Shown piece after piece: positions 43,370 to 51,656 of a stretch of DNA of 64,000 nucleotides; within the stretch, counting starts at the first letter, position 1; every line of letters begins with the position of its first letter. The stretch comes from Arthrobacter alpinus (GTDB lineage: Bacteria; Actinomycetota; Actinomycetes; Actinomycetales; Micrococcaceae), in NCBI RefSeq assembly GCF_900105965.1, contig NZ_FNTV01000001.1:1922001-1986000 (forward strand). Reading direction: 5' to 3'. The notes below the pieces were generated by a model. That model searched no databases, was not told where the DNA came from, and worked only from the letters and a program-made list of their open reading frames with translations. A program made the translations under genes and the position numbers.

Positions 43370-45820
43370 CTACTTCCCCAAACCGGCACGGCGCAGCGCC
43401 TCGGCCATAGCCGTATTCGCCGCCGGCGCAGTTGCCGCTGGACGTGCCTGCCGGATTCCGCCCTTTGCGGAAGCTCGCCTGTCGCCCGACTCTGCCCCCG
43501 CACGTGGCGAGGGGCGCGCGGGACCGCGAGGTCCGGCGTCGGGCGTGGCCTTGGGCGCCGCGGCAGGAGCGCCAACCTCGTCATCCAGGCGGAGCGTGAG
43601 CGAGATCCGCTTGCGTTCGGGCTCCACCTCGAGCACCTTCACGCGCACCACCTGGCCGGACTTGACCACTGTCCGGGGGTCCGAGACGAAGGAATTGCTC
43701 ATGGCGGAGACGTGAACCAGCCCGTCCTGGTGCACGCCAATGTCCACAAAGGCGCCAAACGCGGCAACATTGGAGACGGTGCCTTCCAGAATCATGCCGG
43801 GGCGCAGATCGGTGATCTTCTCGATGCCGTCGGTGAACGTGGCCGTCTCGAAACGGGGGCGTGGGTCGCGGCCAGGCTTCTGCAGCTCGGCCACAATGTC
43901 CGCCACGGTAGGCAGGCCGAAGTCGCCCTCGACAAATTCTGCCGGGTTCACTGACGCCACGGAACCAACACCGGCGGCGATCTCGGCGGGTTTTGCGCCA
44001 ACGGCGGCGAGAATCTTGCGGGCAACGCCATACGCCTCGGGGTGCACACTGGAAGCATCCAACGGCTCTGCTCCCCCGGTGATCCGCAGGAATCCGGCAC
44101 ATTGTTCATAGGCCTTGGGGCCAAGTCGGGCTACCTTGAGCAGCTCGCGGCGCTTGTTGAAGGGGCCGTGTTCGTTGCGGTGGGCCACGATGTTCTCACT
44201 CAAAAGAGGGCCGACGCCGGCCACCCTCGCCAGGAGCGCGGGCGAGGCCGTGTTGAGGTCCACACCCACGGCGTTCACGCAGTCCTCGACGACGGCGCCG
44301 AGTGATCGCTCAAGCTTCGCCGGGGTGAGATCGTGCTGGTACTGACCCACCCCGATGGACTTGGGATCGATCTTGACCAGCTCGGCCAACGGGTCCTGCA
44401 GGCGGCGGGCAATGGACACGGCGCCGCGGAGCGAGACGTCCATGCCAGGCAATTCCGCACTGGCCAAAGCCGACGCCGAGTACACGGAGGCGCCCGCCTC
44501 GGAGACCACGAGCTTGGTGACCTTGCTGTCCGGGTTGAGGCGCTTGAGCTCCGCAACGAGTTCCGCGGCGAGCTTGTCCGTCTCACGGCTGGCAGTGCCG
44601 TTGCCAATGGCTATCAGCTCAACGTCAAAGCGTTGCGACAGTGAGACCAAGGTGGCCAGGGATTCGTTCCACTTTCGGACGGGGGCGTGCGGGTAAATGG
44701 TCTCGGTGGCGGCCACCTTGCCGGTTCCGTCAACCACTGCCACCTTGGTTCCCGTGCGCAGGCCCGGATCCAGACCGAGGGTGGCGCGGTTTCCGGCGGG
44801 GGCCGCCAGCAGCACGTCGCGGAGGTTCGCGGCGAATACCCGCACCGACTCTTCTTCGGCGCTTTGGAACAGCCGCACGCGCAGGTCAACCGACAGGCGC
44901 GTCAGGATGCGGGTGCGCCATGCCAGCCGGGCACTCGTCATGAGCCAGGTGTCCGCGGCACGGCCCGATTCTGCGATGCCCAGTGAGTGTGCCACGGCGT
45001 TTTCATAACCGGCCCGGGCCTGAGCCTGGGCGTCGGCATCGCGGGTGTCCGCCTCGGCCAGGTCAAGTGTCAGCACGCCTTCCTTTTCGCCGCGCAACAG
45101 GGCCAGGACACGGTGACTGGGGAGGGTGTGCGGGGGCTGGGCAAAGTCAAAGTAGTCCTTGAACTTCTCGCCCTCACCGGCCTTGCCGGTTTTCACCGAC
45201 GAGCGCAGGCGCCCCTTCTTCCACAGCCGCTCACGCAGATCGCCCACGAGCGCTGCGTCCTGTCCGGCCCGTTCAATGAGGATGGCACGGGCGCCGGCCA
45301 GGGCGTCATCGGCCGTGGCTACGCCACGCGTCGCATCCACAAAGGAGTCCGCTTCCACGGCCGGGAACCGCGACGGATCTGACAGCAGGGCATCCAGGAG
45401 CGGCTCCAGGCCGGCTTCCCGGGCGGCGTCAGCCTTGGTCTTGCGAGTGGATTTGTAGGGCAGGTACAGGTCTTCAAGATCAGACTTCGTGGCGGCTGCC
45501 TCGACTGCGCGGCGCAGCTCGGCGGTCAACTTTCCCAGGCCGTGAATGGTTTCCAGCACCACCAACCGCCGGGCCTCCAGATCACGCAAGTAGCGCAGGC
45601 GCTCCTCGAGGTCACGAAGCTGGGCGTCGTCGAGTGTCCCCGTGGCTTCTTTTCTGTACCGGGCAATGAAGGGGACGCTGGCGCCGTCGTCCATCAGGGC
45701 GATTGCAGCGCGAACCTGGGCCGGGCGCACACCCAGCTCGGCAGCAATGGCGGCGCTGATGCGAGACTCTTGGGCGGCAGGGGTGGGCAGGGACAAGGGT
45801 GCGGCTGGAGTATCGGTCAC
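43370..45820 (-). CDS. tex: Tex-family S1 RNA-binding protein
   Basis: An 816-residue transcription accessory protein. It has an N-terminal Tex domain (RISAAIAAELGVRPAQVRAA ... VPFIARYRKEATGTLDD), a YqgF/RNase-H-like domain (TLGLDPGLRTGTKVAVVDGT), helix-hairpin-helix pairs (VGVDLNTASPALLARVAGVG) and a C-terminal S1 domain (GTVSNVAAFGAFVDIGVHQD). The tail is rich in Pro/Arg/Ala. Tex proteins bind nucleic acid and affect transcription and stress survival. I start at the GTG at 45820; the open frame runs to 45949 over the divergent promoter, which is unlikely. Confidence 0.92.
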   Translation of the reverse strand: MTDTPAAPLSLPTPAAQESRISAAIAAELGVRPAQVRAAIALMDDGASVPFIARYRKEATGTLDDAQLRDLEERLRYLRDLEARRLVVLETIHGLGKLTAELRRAVEAAATKSDLEDLYLPYKSTRKTKADAAREAGLEPLLDALLSDPSRFPAVEADSFVDATRGVATADDALAGARAILIERAGQDAALVGDLRERLWKKGRLRSSVKTGKAGEGEKFKDYFDFAQPPHTLPSHRVLALLRGEKEGVLTLDLAEADTRDADAQAQARAGYENAVAHSLGIAESGRAADTWLMTSARLAWRTRILTRLSVDLRVRLFQSAEEESVRVFAANLRDVLLAAPAGNRATLGLDPGLRTGTKVAVVDGTGKVAATETIYPHAPVRKWNESLATLVSLSQRFDVELIAIGNGTASRETDKLAAELVAELKRLNPDSKVTKLVVSEAGASVYSASALASAELPGMDVSLRGAVSIARRLQDPLAELVKIDPKSIGVGQYQHDLTPAKLERSLGAVVEDCVNAVGVDLNTASPALLARVAGVGPLLSENIVAHRNEHGPFNKRRELLKVARLGPKAYEQCAGFLRITGGAEPLDASSVHPEAYGVARKILAAVGAKPAEIAAGVGSVASVNPAEFVEGDFGLPTVADIVAELQKPGRDPRPRFETATFTDGIEKITDLRPGMILEGTVSNVAAFGAFVDIGVHQDGLVHVSAMSNSFVSDPRTVVKSGQVVRVKVLEVEPERKRISLTLRLDDEVGAPAAAPKATPDAGPRGPARPSPRAGAESGDRRASAKGGIRQARPAATAPAANTAMAEALRRAGLGK

Positions 45821-45860
45821 ACCCCAATTCTGCCCCACATGCGGCACCACCATTCGCCCG

Positions 45861-45901
45861 TTGACATGGCACGTCCTACGTGACTTAGGCAACACTAAGT
45901 C
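45861..45901 (+). promoter_or_regulatory. promoter with overlapping palindrome before the glyoxalase-like gene
   Basis: A consensus -35 TTGACA (45861-45866) is followed about 19 bases later by TAGGCA as a weak -10. A perfect palindrome GACTTAG-gcaaca-CTAAGTC (45882-45901) covers the -10 position and would suit a repressor. Confidence 0.5.
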
Positions 45902-45934
45902 GAGAGCCTGATCACAAAGTGCCAAGATGAAGTC

Positions 45935-46573
45935 ATGCGAATGGATCATGTTTCTTACGCCAGTGAATCAGACGGATTGGCTGCCACCACGGAGCGAATC
46001 GCGACCGCCCTCGGGGTCGATGCAGTGCGTGGCGGAGTACACCCGCGCTTCGGCACCCGCAATATGATTATTCCCCTCACAGATCACCATTATTTGGAGA
46101 TTGTTGAGTGCCTCAACCACCCGGCCTCTGACAAGGCACCTTTCGGCCAAGCCGTAAAAGCGCGCTCCGCAGCTGGCGGCGGCTGGATGGGCTGGTGCGT
46201 GGCCGTCGACGACCTCGCCCCGTTCGAGGAGCGTCTGGGCCGCAGCGCCGTCCCCGGCAACCGCAAGTTCCCCGATGGCCAGGAACTGATCTGGCAGCAG
46301 ATCGGCATCAAGGGTCTCATTGCCGACCCGCAGGTGCCGTACATGCTCAAGTGGGAAGGCGATCCGGCACTCCACCCTTCGCAGGCACGCCCCTCCACGG
46401 TGCGCCTGTCCTCGCTGACTATCGCCGGCAGCGCCGAGCGCGTCACCGAATGGTTGGGCGAGCCCGTCGAGGCGCCGCTGAACGACGTTGCCGTGGAGTG
46501 GATCGCCCCGCGCGGCACACCTGGCATCATGAGCGTCACCTTTGAAACAGCCAACGGCCCGGTGACCATCTAG
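45935..46573 (+). CDS. glyoxalase-like (VOC superfamily) domain protein
   Basis: A 212-residue protein of the Glyoxalase_3-like group. The first half starts MRMDHVSYASESDGLAATTE with RFGTRNMIIPLTDHHYLEIV, including the His and Glu that serve as metal ligands in VOC proteins. A second, weaker half follows. Substrate unknown; not a glyoxalase I by length or motifs. It is driven from a promoter with a palindromic site and divergent from tex. The 64-bp palindrome follows it. Confidence 0.8.
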   Translation: MRMDHVSYASESDGLAATTERIATALGVDAVRGGVHPRFGTRNMIIPLTDHHYLEIVECLNHPASDKAPFGQAVKARSAAGGGWMGWCVAVDDLAPFEERLGRSAVPGNRKFPDGQELIWQQIGIKGLIADPQVPYMLKWEGDPALHPSQARPSTVRLSSLTIAGSAERVTEWLGEPVEAPLNDVAVEWIAPRGTPGIMSVTFETANGPVTI

Positions 46574-46598
46574 TCTCCGCTCCTCGACCCGTTCCATC

Positions 46599-46662
46599 CT
46601 GTTGACCCGTCAGATAATGCCGCTTTGAACATTCAAAGCGGCATTATCTGACGGGTCAACAG
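46599..46662. terminator. 64-bp near-perfect palindrome, bidirectional terminator
   Basis: Arms of 31 bp pair without mismatch around a two-base centre: outer CTGTTGACCCGTCAGATAAT, inner GCCGCTTTGAA. It lies between convergent genes, 26 bases after the glyoxalase-like stop and six bases before the protease stop. There is no U-run, so a role as terminator is likely but another function is possible. Confidence 0.7.
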
Positions 46663-46667
46663 CTGGC

Positions 46668-47537
46668 TTAGCCGCCGAAACCCAGCGCCGGGCCCAGGGT
46701 GAAGGCCGCGATGTCGATGAGCGCGTGAGCCACCACCAGCGGCGCCACCCTGCCGTATTTCTTGTACACCCAGCCGAACAGCAGTCCCATGGCGAAGTTG
46801 CCGATGAATGGGCCAAATCCCTGGTACGCGTGGTAGCTGCCGCGTAGCAGGGCGCTGAGCACAATCGCAGCCCAGGGGCCCAGCCCGATCTTTTGCAGCC
46901 GGCTTAGCAGGTACCCATTCAGGATGACCTCCTCGAGAACGCCGGCGCGTATGGCCGAAAGAACCAGGACCGGAACTGTCCACCAGTATTGATTGAGCGC
47001 ACTGGGAATGATCTCGGTGGTGATGCCCATGGCTCGACCGGCCGCGTAGAGGCCCAGCGACGGGATGCCGATGACAACCAGCAGCCCCAATGCACCCAGC
47101 CCGTCACGCACCGGATGCCGCCAATCCAGACCAATCCTTCGGAACACCGACTTCCCGGGCTCCGCCAGCAGGTAAAACACCAGCATGACCGGGACCAAGG
47201 CAAACAAAATGTCCAGAATCTGGTACGTGAAGTCAAAGAATTCGCGGTTGTTGCGCACCGCGTTCAGCGTTGAGGTGCCTTGGGCAATGGGTGCCCGGCT
47301 CAGCTTGTCCAGCAGCGACACCACCGAATACACGGCCGATTGCCCGAGCGATACGCCCAGCACCAGCAGGACCTCGATCACGAGGCGTCGCCGCGATTTA
47401 GACCCCCACCCAAGGTGTACGACGTCGACACCCGCGCCTTGGGCGGGTGGTTCGGGGACGTGGTGTCCGGCGTCGGGCATGGCTGGTGGGGACGGGCGTT
47501 CACTCATGCCCTCCATCATGCACTCCGCAGCTGGCAT
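46668..47537 (-). CDS. CPBP family intramembrane metalloprotease
   Basis: A 289-residue integral membrane protein of the CAAX-protease/bacteriocin-processing (Abi, CPBP) family with about eight helices. The three active-site motifs are GVLEEVILNGYLL (EE, with Asn where Arg is common), LLRGSYHAYQG (His) and VAHALIDIAAF (His-x3-Asp). The role could be peptide processing or membrane-protein turnover. The start is uncertain: ATGs at 47537, 47519, 47516 and 47507 are in frame, and the one at 47516 has the best-spaced GGAG. Confidence 0.85.
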   Translation of the reverse strand: MPAAECMMEGMSERPSPPAMPDAGHHVPEPPAQGAGVDVVHLGWGSKSRRRLVIEVLLVLGVSLGQSAVYSVVSLLDKLSRAPIAQGTSTLNAVRNNREFFDFTYQILDILFALVPVMLVFYLLAEPGKSVFRRIGLDWRHPVRDGLGALGLLVVIGIPSLGLYAAGRAMGITTEIIPSALNQYWWTVPVLVLSAIRAGVLEEVILNGYLLSRLQKIGLGPWAAIVLSALLRGSYHAYQGFGPFIGNFAMGLLFGWVYKKYGRVAPLVVAHALIDIAAFTLGPALGFGG

Positions 47538-47568
47538 TCAGCCATAGGACAGCGCCCAAGGCTGGTGG

Positions 47569-48975
47569 CTAGGCAGCGTTGCGGGAATCGTAGGCGGCGA
47601 TGGCCCGCTCGACTGCGGCGAGCGCCGCCGCAACATCGTTCCCGTCCGTGGACCAATTGCTGACCGAAATGCGCAGGATATCCCTGCCTGCCCAATGTGA
47701 ACCAGACATCCACGCCGTGCCGTCGGCAATAATCCGCTCCGTAATTCCCCGGGTCCGTTCATCGGAGCCGAAGCTGACACACACCTGCGTGAAGACCACG
47801 TCGTTGAGTACTTCCACTCCTGGCATTTCGCCGAATCCCGCAGCGAAAGCCTGGGCTTGCTCAACCAGCCCGTCAACGAGGTCCTCGACGCCGGTCTTTC
47901 CCAAAGAGCGAAGCGCCGCCCAAACTGGCACGCCGCGGGCTCTGCGGGAGAACTCGGGGACTTTTTCGAACGGATCCCCGGGGCCCTGTTCGTCATTGAC
48001 GAGGTAGCTGGTGTGGACGCCAAAAACGTTTCGAAGGATCTCGGGTCGGGTCACGATCGCCACGCCGCAATCGTAGGGAACGTTGAGGGTCTTGTGCGCG
48101 TCGGTGGCCCACGAATCACAGCTTGCGAGGCCCGCAACCAGGTGGCGGTGTTTGCGGCTCACTGCAGCCCAGAGGCCGAAGGCACCGTCAACGTGCACCC
48201 ACGCACCGCGACTGTGGGCAAGGTCTGCCGCCTCGGCGAATGGATCGCTGTCTCCGGAGTGGAGATTTCCGGCCTGCAAGCAGAGGATGGCCGGCCCTGA
48301 CGTCGCATCCATGGCTTGCGCCAACGCATCTGGGATCAGGCGGCCTTGGGCATCGGCTGCAACTTCAATGGGTTTGCCAAGCCCGAGGTACTTCAGCGCC
48401 ATATCGACGGACGCGTGACGGTCCGCTCCCACGAATACGTTAATGCGGGGTGAGCCACTGAGACCATCAGCCACAAGATCCCAGCCCACGCCGTCCAGGA
48501 CGGCCTGCCGTGCCGCGGCAAGCCCCACGAAATTGGATCCGGTGGCTCCCGTGGTGAACCCGACATCCGCTGTGGATGGCAGTTCAAGCAGTTCTAGCAG
48601 CCAACGCCCTGCCGTCTCCTCCGCCGCAGCCATTGCTGGGGTGGCATAGCGCAGTGCCGCGTTTTGGTCCCAGGCGCTGACCAACCAGTCAGCTGCCATT
48701 GCAGCCGGGAGCGTCCCGCCCATGACCCAGCCGAAGAACCGGCCGGAAGGTACAGCCATCAATCCCGGTTCGGCCAGCCCCGCCAATTCGTCAACTACAG
48801 TGGCCGCATCCATGGGCTTATCTTGAAGCGGCGTCGAGAAGCTGGCGAGCAATTCATCGGCGCCCTGCCTGGGACCGATTGGCCGGCTGGTCAGGGAATC
48901 AATCCAGCGGTTTGAATGCTCTTGCGCTCGGGCAAGGGCTTCGCGATATTCACCGGGTCGCGCTGGCATGCTCAC
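47569..48975 (-). CDS. PLP-dependent group II decarboxylase-family protein
   Basis: A 468-residue fold-type I PLP enzyme related to aromatic-L-amino-acid and glutamate decarboxylases. Features are FTTGATGSNFVGLAAARQAV (cofactor phosphate), VHVDGAFGLWAAVS (Asp to the pyridine N) and the Schiff-base Lys in SWATDAHKTLNVPYDCG. Substrate not clear; similar actinobacterial proteins are often annotated as aspartate aminotransferase family. ATGs at 48975 and 48969 both fit. Divergent from the histidine phosphatase, with repeat A copy 3 between. Confidence 0.86.
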   Translation of the reverse strand: MSMPARPGEYREALARAQEHSNRWIDSLTSRPIGPRQGADELLASFSTPLQDKPMDAATVVDELAGLAEPGLMAVPSGRFFGWVMGGTLPAAMAADWLVSAWDQNAALRYATPAMAAAEETAGRWLLELLELPSTADVGFTTGATGSNFVGLAAARQAVLDGVGWDLVADGLSGSPRINVFVGADRHASVDMALKYLGLGKPIEVAADAQGRLIPDALAQAMDATSGPAILCLQAGNLHSGDSDPFAEAADLAHSRGAWVHVDGAFGLWAAVSRKHRHLVAGLASCDSWATDAHKTLNVPYDCGVAIVTRPEILRNVFGVHTSYLVNDEQGPGDPFEKVPEFSRRARGVPVWAALRSLGKTGVEDLVDGLVEQAQAFAAGFGEMPGVEVLNDVVFTQVCVSFGSDERTRGITERIIADGTAWMSGSHWAGRDILRISVSNWSTDGNDVAAALAAVERAIAAYDSRNAA

Positions 48976-49048
48976 AGTGTACGCTCGCAGAAACTACGAC
49001 AAAAGTGTCTCGGCGGGCGGCTCTGTGCCGCGGCGTTGGCGGGTGGAT

Positions 49049-49105
49049 GGGCCCACACCCGCGAGGGCCCCGGGCCGAGGTACGAGGTTTGGGAGCGGGT
49101 GGGGA
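49049..49105 (+). repeat. dispersed intergenic repeat A, copy 3
   Basis: 57 bp, GGGCCCACACCCGCGAGGGC to GGGAGCGGGTGGGGA. The middle differs from copies 1 and 2, but both ends are kept, and the ACCCGC/GCGGGT pair replaces AAGCGC/GCGCTT of copy 2. It ends 15 bases before the ATG of the histidine phosphatase gene and so lies in its leader or promoter. Confidence 0.75.
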
Positions 49106-49119
49106 CTACGCTCTTGGTT

Positions 49120-49797
49120 ATGAGCGCTCCCCGACAGATCATCATGGTCCGGCATGGACAGTCAAAGGCCAACGTTGACCAGACCTTGTACAACCGGCTT
49201 CCTGATTACCGCATCCCGCTGACCGAGCTTGGCGTTGCCCAGGCCAAGGCCGCTGGTGAACGTGTTCGGCGACAGCTGGACGGGCAGAAGGTGCGGGTGT
49301 ATGTTTCGCCGTATCTTCGCGCGTACCAAACCTTGGAGGCGATGAATCTTGGCGACTTGGTGGAGAGCACCATGGAGGAGCCCCGGCTTCGCGAGCAGGA
49401 CTGGGCAAATTTCCAGAATCCTGCTGAAATTGCCGACCAAAAGGAATTGCGCAACGCCTACGGGCACTTTTTCTACAGGTTTCGTGAAGGAGAGTCGGGC
49501 TCGGATGTCTACGACAGGGTCTCCTCGTTCATGGAGACCTTGTTCCGGCATTGGTCTCGGAGCAATGCCGACCCCAATACCCTGTTGGTTACGCACGGGC
49601 TGACCATGCGCTTGTTTTGCATGCGCTGGTTCCACTGGTCCGTTGAGTACTTCGAGTCCTTGAACAACCCGGGCAATGCAGAAACCCGAACCTTGGTCCG
49701 GCACGGAAACCGCTATGTTTTGGACACGGCTTTTGATCAATGGACTTCGGCCGAGCCTGGCAAAACGGTCCTGGACGCCCCCGAACACATTTGGTGA
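49120..49797 (+). CDS. histidine phosphatase (phosphoglycerate-mutase-like) family protein
   Basis: A 225-residue branch-1 histidine phosphatase. The RHG motif IIMVRHGQSKAN carries the phospho-accepting His, with VSPYLRAYQT, the Glu/Asp acid in EEPRLREQDW, and THGLTMRLF with the second His. More likely a phosphatase than a glycolytic mutase on length and loop. The ATG at 49120 starts after repeat A copy 3; the frame continues upstream through the repeat, without support. Followed by the iron operon. Confidence 0.88.
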   Translation: MSAPRQIIMVRHGQSKANVDQTLYNRLPDYRIPLTELGVAQAKAAGERVRRQLDGQKVRVYVSPYLRAYQTLEAMNLGDLVESTMEEPRLREQDWANFQNPAEIADQKELRNAYGHFFYRFREGESGSDVYDRVSSFMETLFRHWSRSNADPNTLLVTHGLTMRLFCMRWFHWSVEYFESLNNPGNAETRTLVRHGNRYVLDTAFDQWTSAEPGKTVLDAPEHIW

Positions 49798-49872
49798 CTC
49801 CGCAACCCGCAACATCACCCACCTGCTTATTACGCAATGTCTCAATGGCCTAATTACTGGTTTTTGGGTTCC

Positions 49873-49891
49873 TAAGGGTAGCCTTGCCTGA
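49873..49891. promoter_or_regulatory. iron box (IdeR/DtxR-type site) before efeU
   Basis: TAAGGGTAGCCTTGCCTGA matches 14 of 19 positions of the DtxR/IdeR consensus TTAGGTTAGSCTAACCTAA by eye, with the central TAG-C-CT and both GG/CC pairs kept. It lies 52 bases before the efeU start, right for iron-dependent repression of efeUOB. Confidence 0.65.
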
Positions 49892-49942
49892 GAGCTGAGG
49901 CACTCCCCAGTTTTTACGTCTTTGGAATCCCGGAGTATTTGG

Positions 49943-51529
49943 GTGCTTGCAACACTTGTGATCGGCCTGCGAGAGGGACTCGAAGCCGCATTGATCGTCG
50001 GCATGATCGCGGCCTTCTTGCGCCGCAATGGCGTGTCCCTCAAGCCCATGTGGCTGGGTGTGGGTGCGGCCGTTGCGCTGAGCGCCGTGGTCGGCATCAT
50101 CTTGGAAGTGGTTTCCGCCGCCTTGCCGCAACAGCAGCAGGAAGCCATGGAAACCGTCATTGGTGCCGTGGCTGTGGTGATCGTGACGTTCATGATCGTG
50201 TGGATGAGCAAGAATTCGCGCTCCATGAAGTCCACCCTCGAGGCTCACGCTGATTCTGCCCTCAAGGGCGGCTCCGTGGTTGCCCTGGCCGGCATGGCCT
50301 TCCTGGCGGTGTTGCGCGAAGGCGTGGAAACGGCCGTCTTCATGGTGGCCGCGTTCCAGTCCTCCCTGAGCCCACTGGCTGCCGGCACTGGCGCTGTCCT
50401 GGGCCTGGCCATCGCCACCGCCATCGGCTTCCTGCTCTTCCGCGGCGCCATCAAGCTCAACCTGGCCAAATTCTTCAAGGCCACCGGCGTGTTCCTCGTG
50501 TTCGTCGCCGCCGGTCTTGTCATGAAATCACTGCGCACCGCCCATGAAGCCGGCTGGGTCAACGTCGGCCAGGACACCACCATCAGCCTGGGCTGGTTGG
50601 CTCCCAACGGCAGTGCGCGCGCGGCCATCCTCACAGGTGTGTTCGGGATCCCCGGCGATCCGCGGGTTGTCGAGGTTCTCGGCTGGGCACTGTATCTGGT
50701 CCCCATGCTCGCGTTCATCCTGTGGCCACGCACATGGCGCCCTGCGGTGGCCGCGGTTCCCCGTCTGCAGTTCGTCTCCGCCGGAGCGCTCGGCATCGCG
50801 GCGGCAGTCCTGATCATCGCCGCGCCGCTGGCCATTCCTGCCGCCCCCTTAGGGGAAAGTTCGACGCCGGCCATCACCTCAACACCAGGCGCCGGAGTTT
50901 CGCTGCGGGTCACCACCGGCGGCAACACCGCCCTTGCGGCCAGTTCTGGAAGCGGTACCACGGCGTCAGCCAAGACCCTGATTGTCACTGGTGCCAACGG
51001 CGCGGAGAGCAGTTATCCGCTGTCCGCTCACGGAACCGAATCCCACGCGGGCCGCACAGCCTCCGTCTACTCGGCAACAGCAACCCCTGAAAACCGGCAG
51101 GAGCCGGCGAGTCTCACGGTAGCTGCCTTGACCGAGCTCAATGGTGGCAGGATGCCCGTAGGGATCAGCCCCTCCAGCAACCCAGGCCCCTTCACTGCCG
51201 CCTGGACGCACAAAGGCCAGGTCACAGTGTGGCTTGTCAACGATTCCATCATCGACGCTGTCAACAGCCAAAGTGCCACGTTGACGCTCAGCGGTGGCGG
51301 CTTGGCCAGTGCCCGCACCATCGCCGTTTCCGGCGAGGACGGCTGGCACGTGCCCGAAGAGCACGTCAGTGCAGCTGTCACGGAACTGAACAGCTTTGAA
51401 TCTGCCAGCGCCGAAAACGTGCTCTGGTCACGCTACCTGCCGGCCGCTTTTATTGTTGCCGCCTTGACGTTGGTCGCCGCGGGTCGCCGGAATCGGCGCC
51501 AGCTACTCGTCACAGCTCCTTCCCCCTAA
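49943..51529 (+). CDS. efeU: iron permease EfeU (FTR1 family) with long C-terminal extension
   Basis: The ferrous/ferric iron permease of EfeUOB. About 528 residues. The N-terminal 280 are an FTR1 permease with seven helices and two R-E-G-x-E motifs (GLREGLEAALIV and AVLREGVETAVFMV) that carry iron. After about residue 290 a long extracytoplasmic Ser/Thr/Ala-rich domain follows, then a last helix (AAFIVAALTLVAAGRR). EfeU in Escherichia coli ends near residue 280, so this extension is unusual and may help load iron. The GTG at 49943 has GGAG seven bases upstream. Preceded by an iron box. Confidence 0.9.
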   Translation: MLATLVIGLREGLEAALIVGMIAAFLRRNGVSLKPMWLGVGAAVALSAVVGIILEVVSAALPQQQQEAMETVIGAVAVVIVTFMIVWMSKNSRSMKSTLEAHADSALKGGSVVALAGMAFLAVLREGVETAVFMVAAFQSSLSPLAAGTGAVLGLAIATAIGFLLFRGAIKLNLAKFFKATGVFLVFVAAGLVMKSLRTAHEAGWVNVGQDTTISLGWLAPNGSARAAILTGVFGIPGDPRVVEVLGWALYLVPMLAFILWPRTWRPAVAAVPRLQFVSAGALGIAAAVLIIAAPLAIPAAPLGESSTPAITSTPGAGVSLRVTTGGNTALAASSGSGTTASAKTLIVTGANGAESSYPLSAHGTESHAGRTASVYSATATPENRQEPASLTVAALTELNGGRMPVGISPSSNPGPFTAAWTHKGQVTVWLVNDSIIDAVNSQSATLTLSGGGLASARTIAVSGEDGWHVPEEHVSAAVTELNSFESASAENVLWSRYLPAAFIVAALTLVAAGRRNRRQLLVTAPSP

Positions 51530-51656
51530 ACTCCCCTGATCATGCGTACCGCCTCAGCGGACGCGATCTTTTTTGCTGCTCAAATTTGCGCACATCCGTT
51601 ACAAGCACCCCCTTTCTAAATCCCTGTCAGCCTTGCAACACCATCTAAGGACCTTC

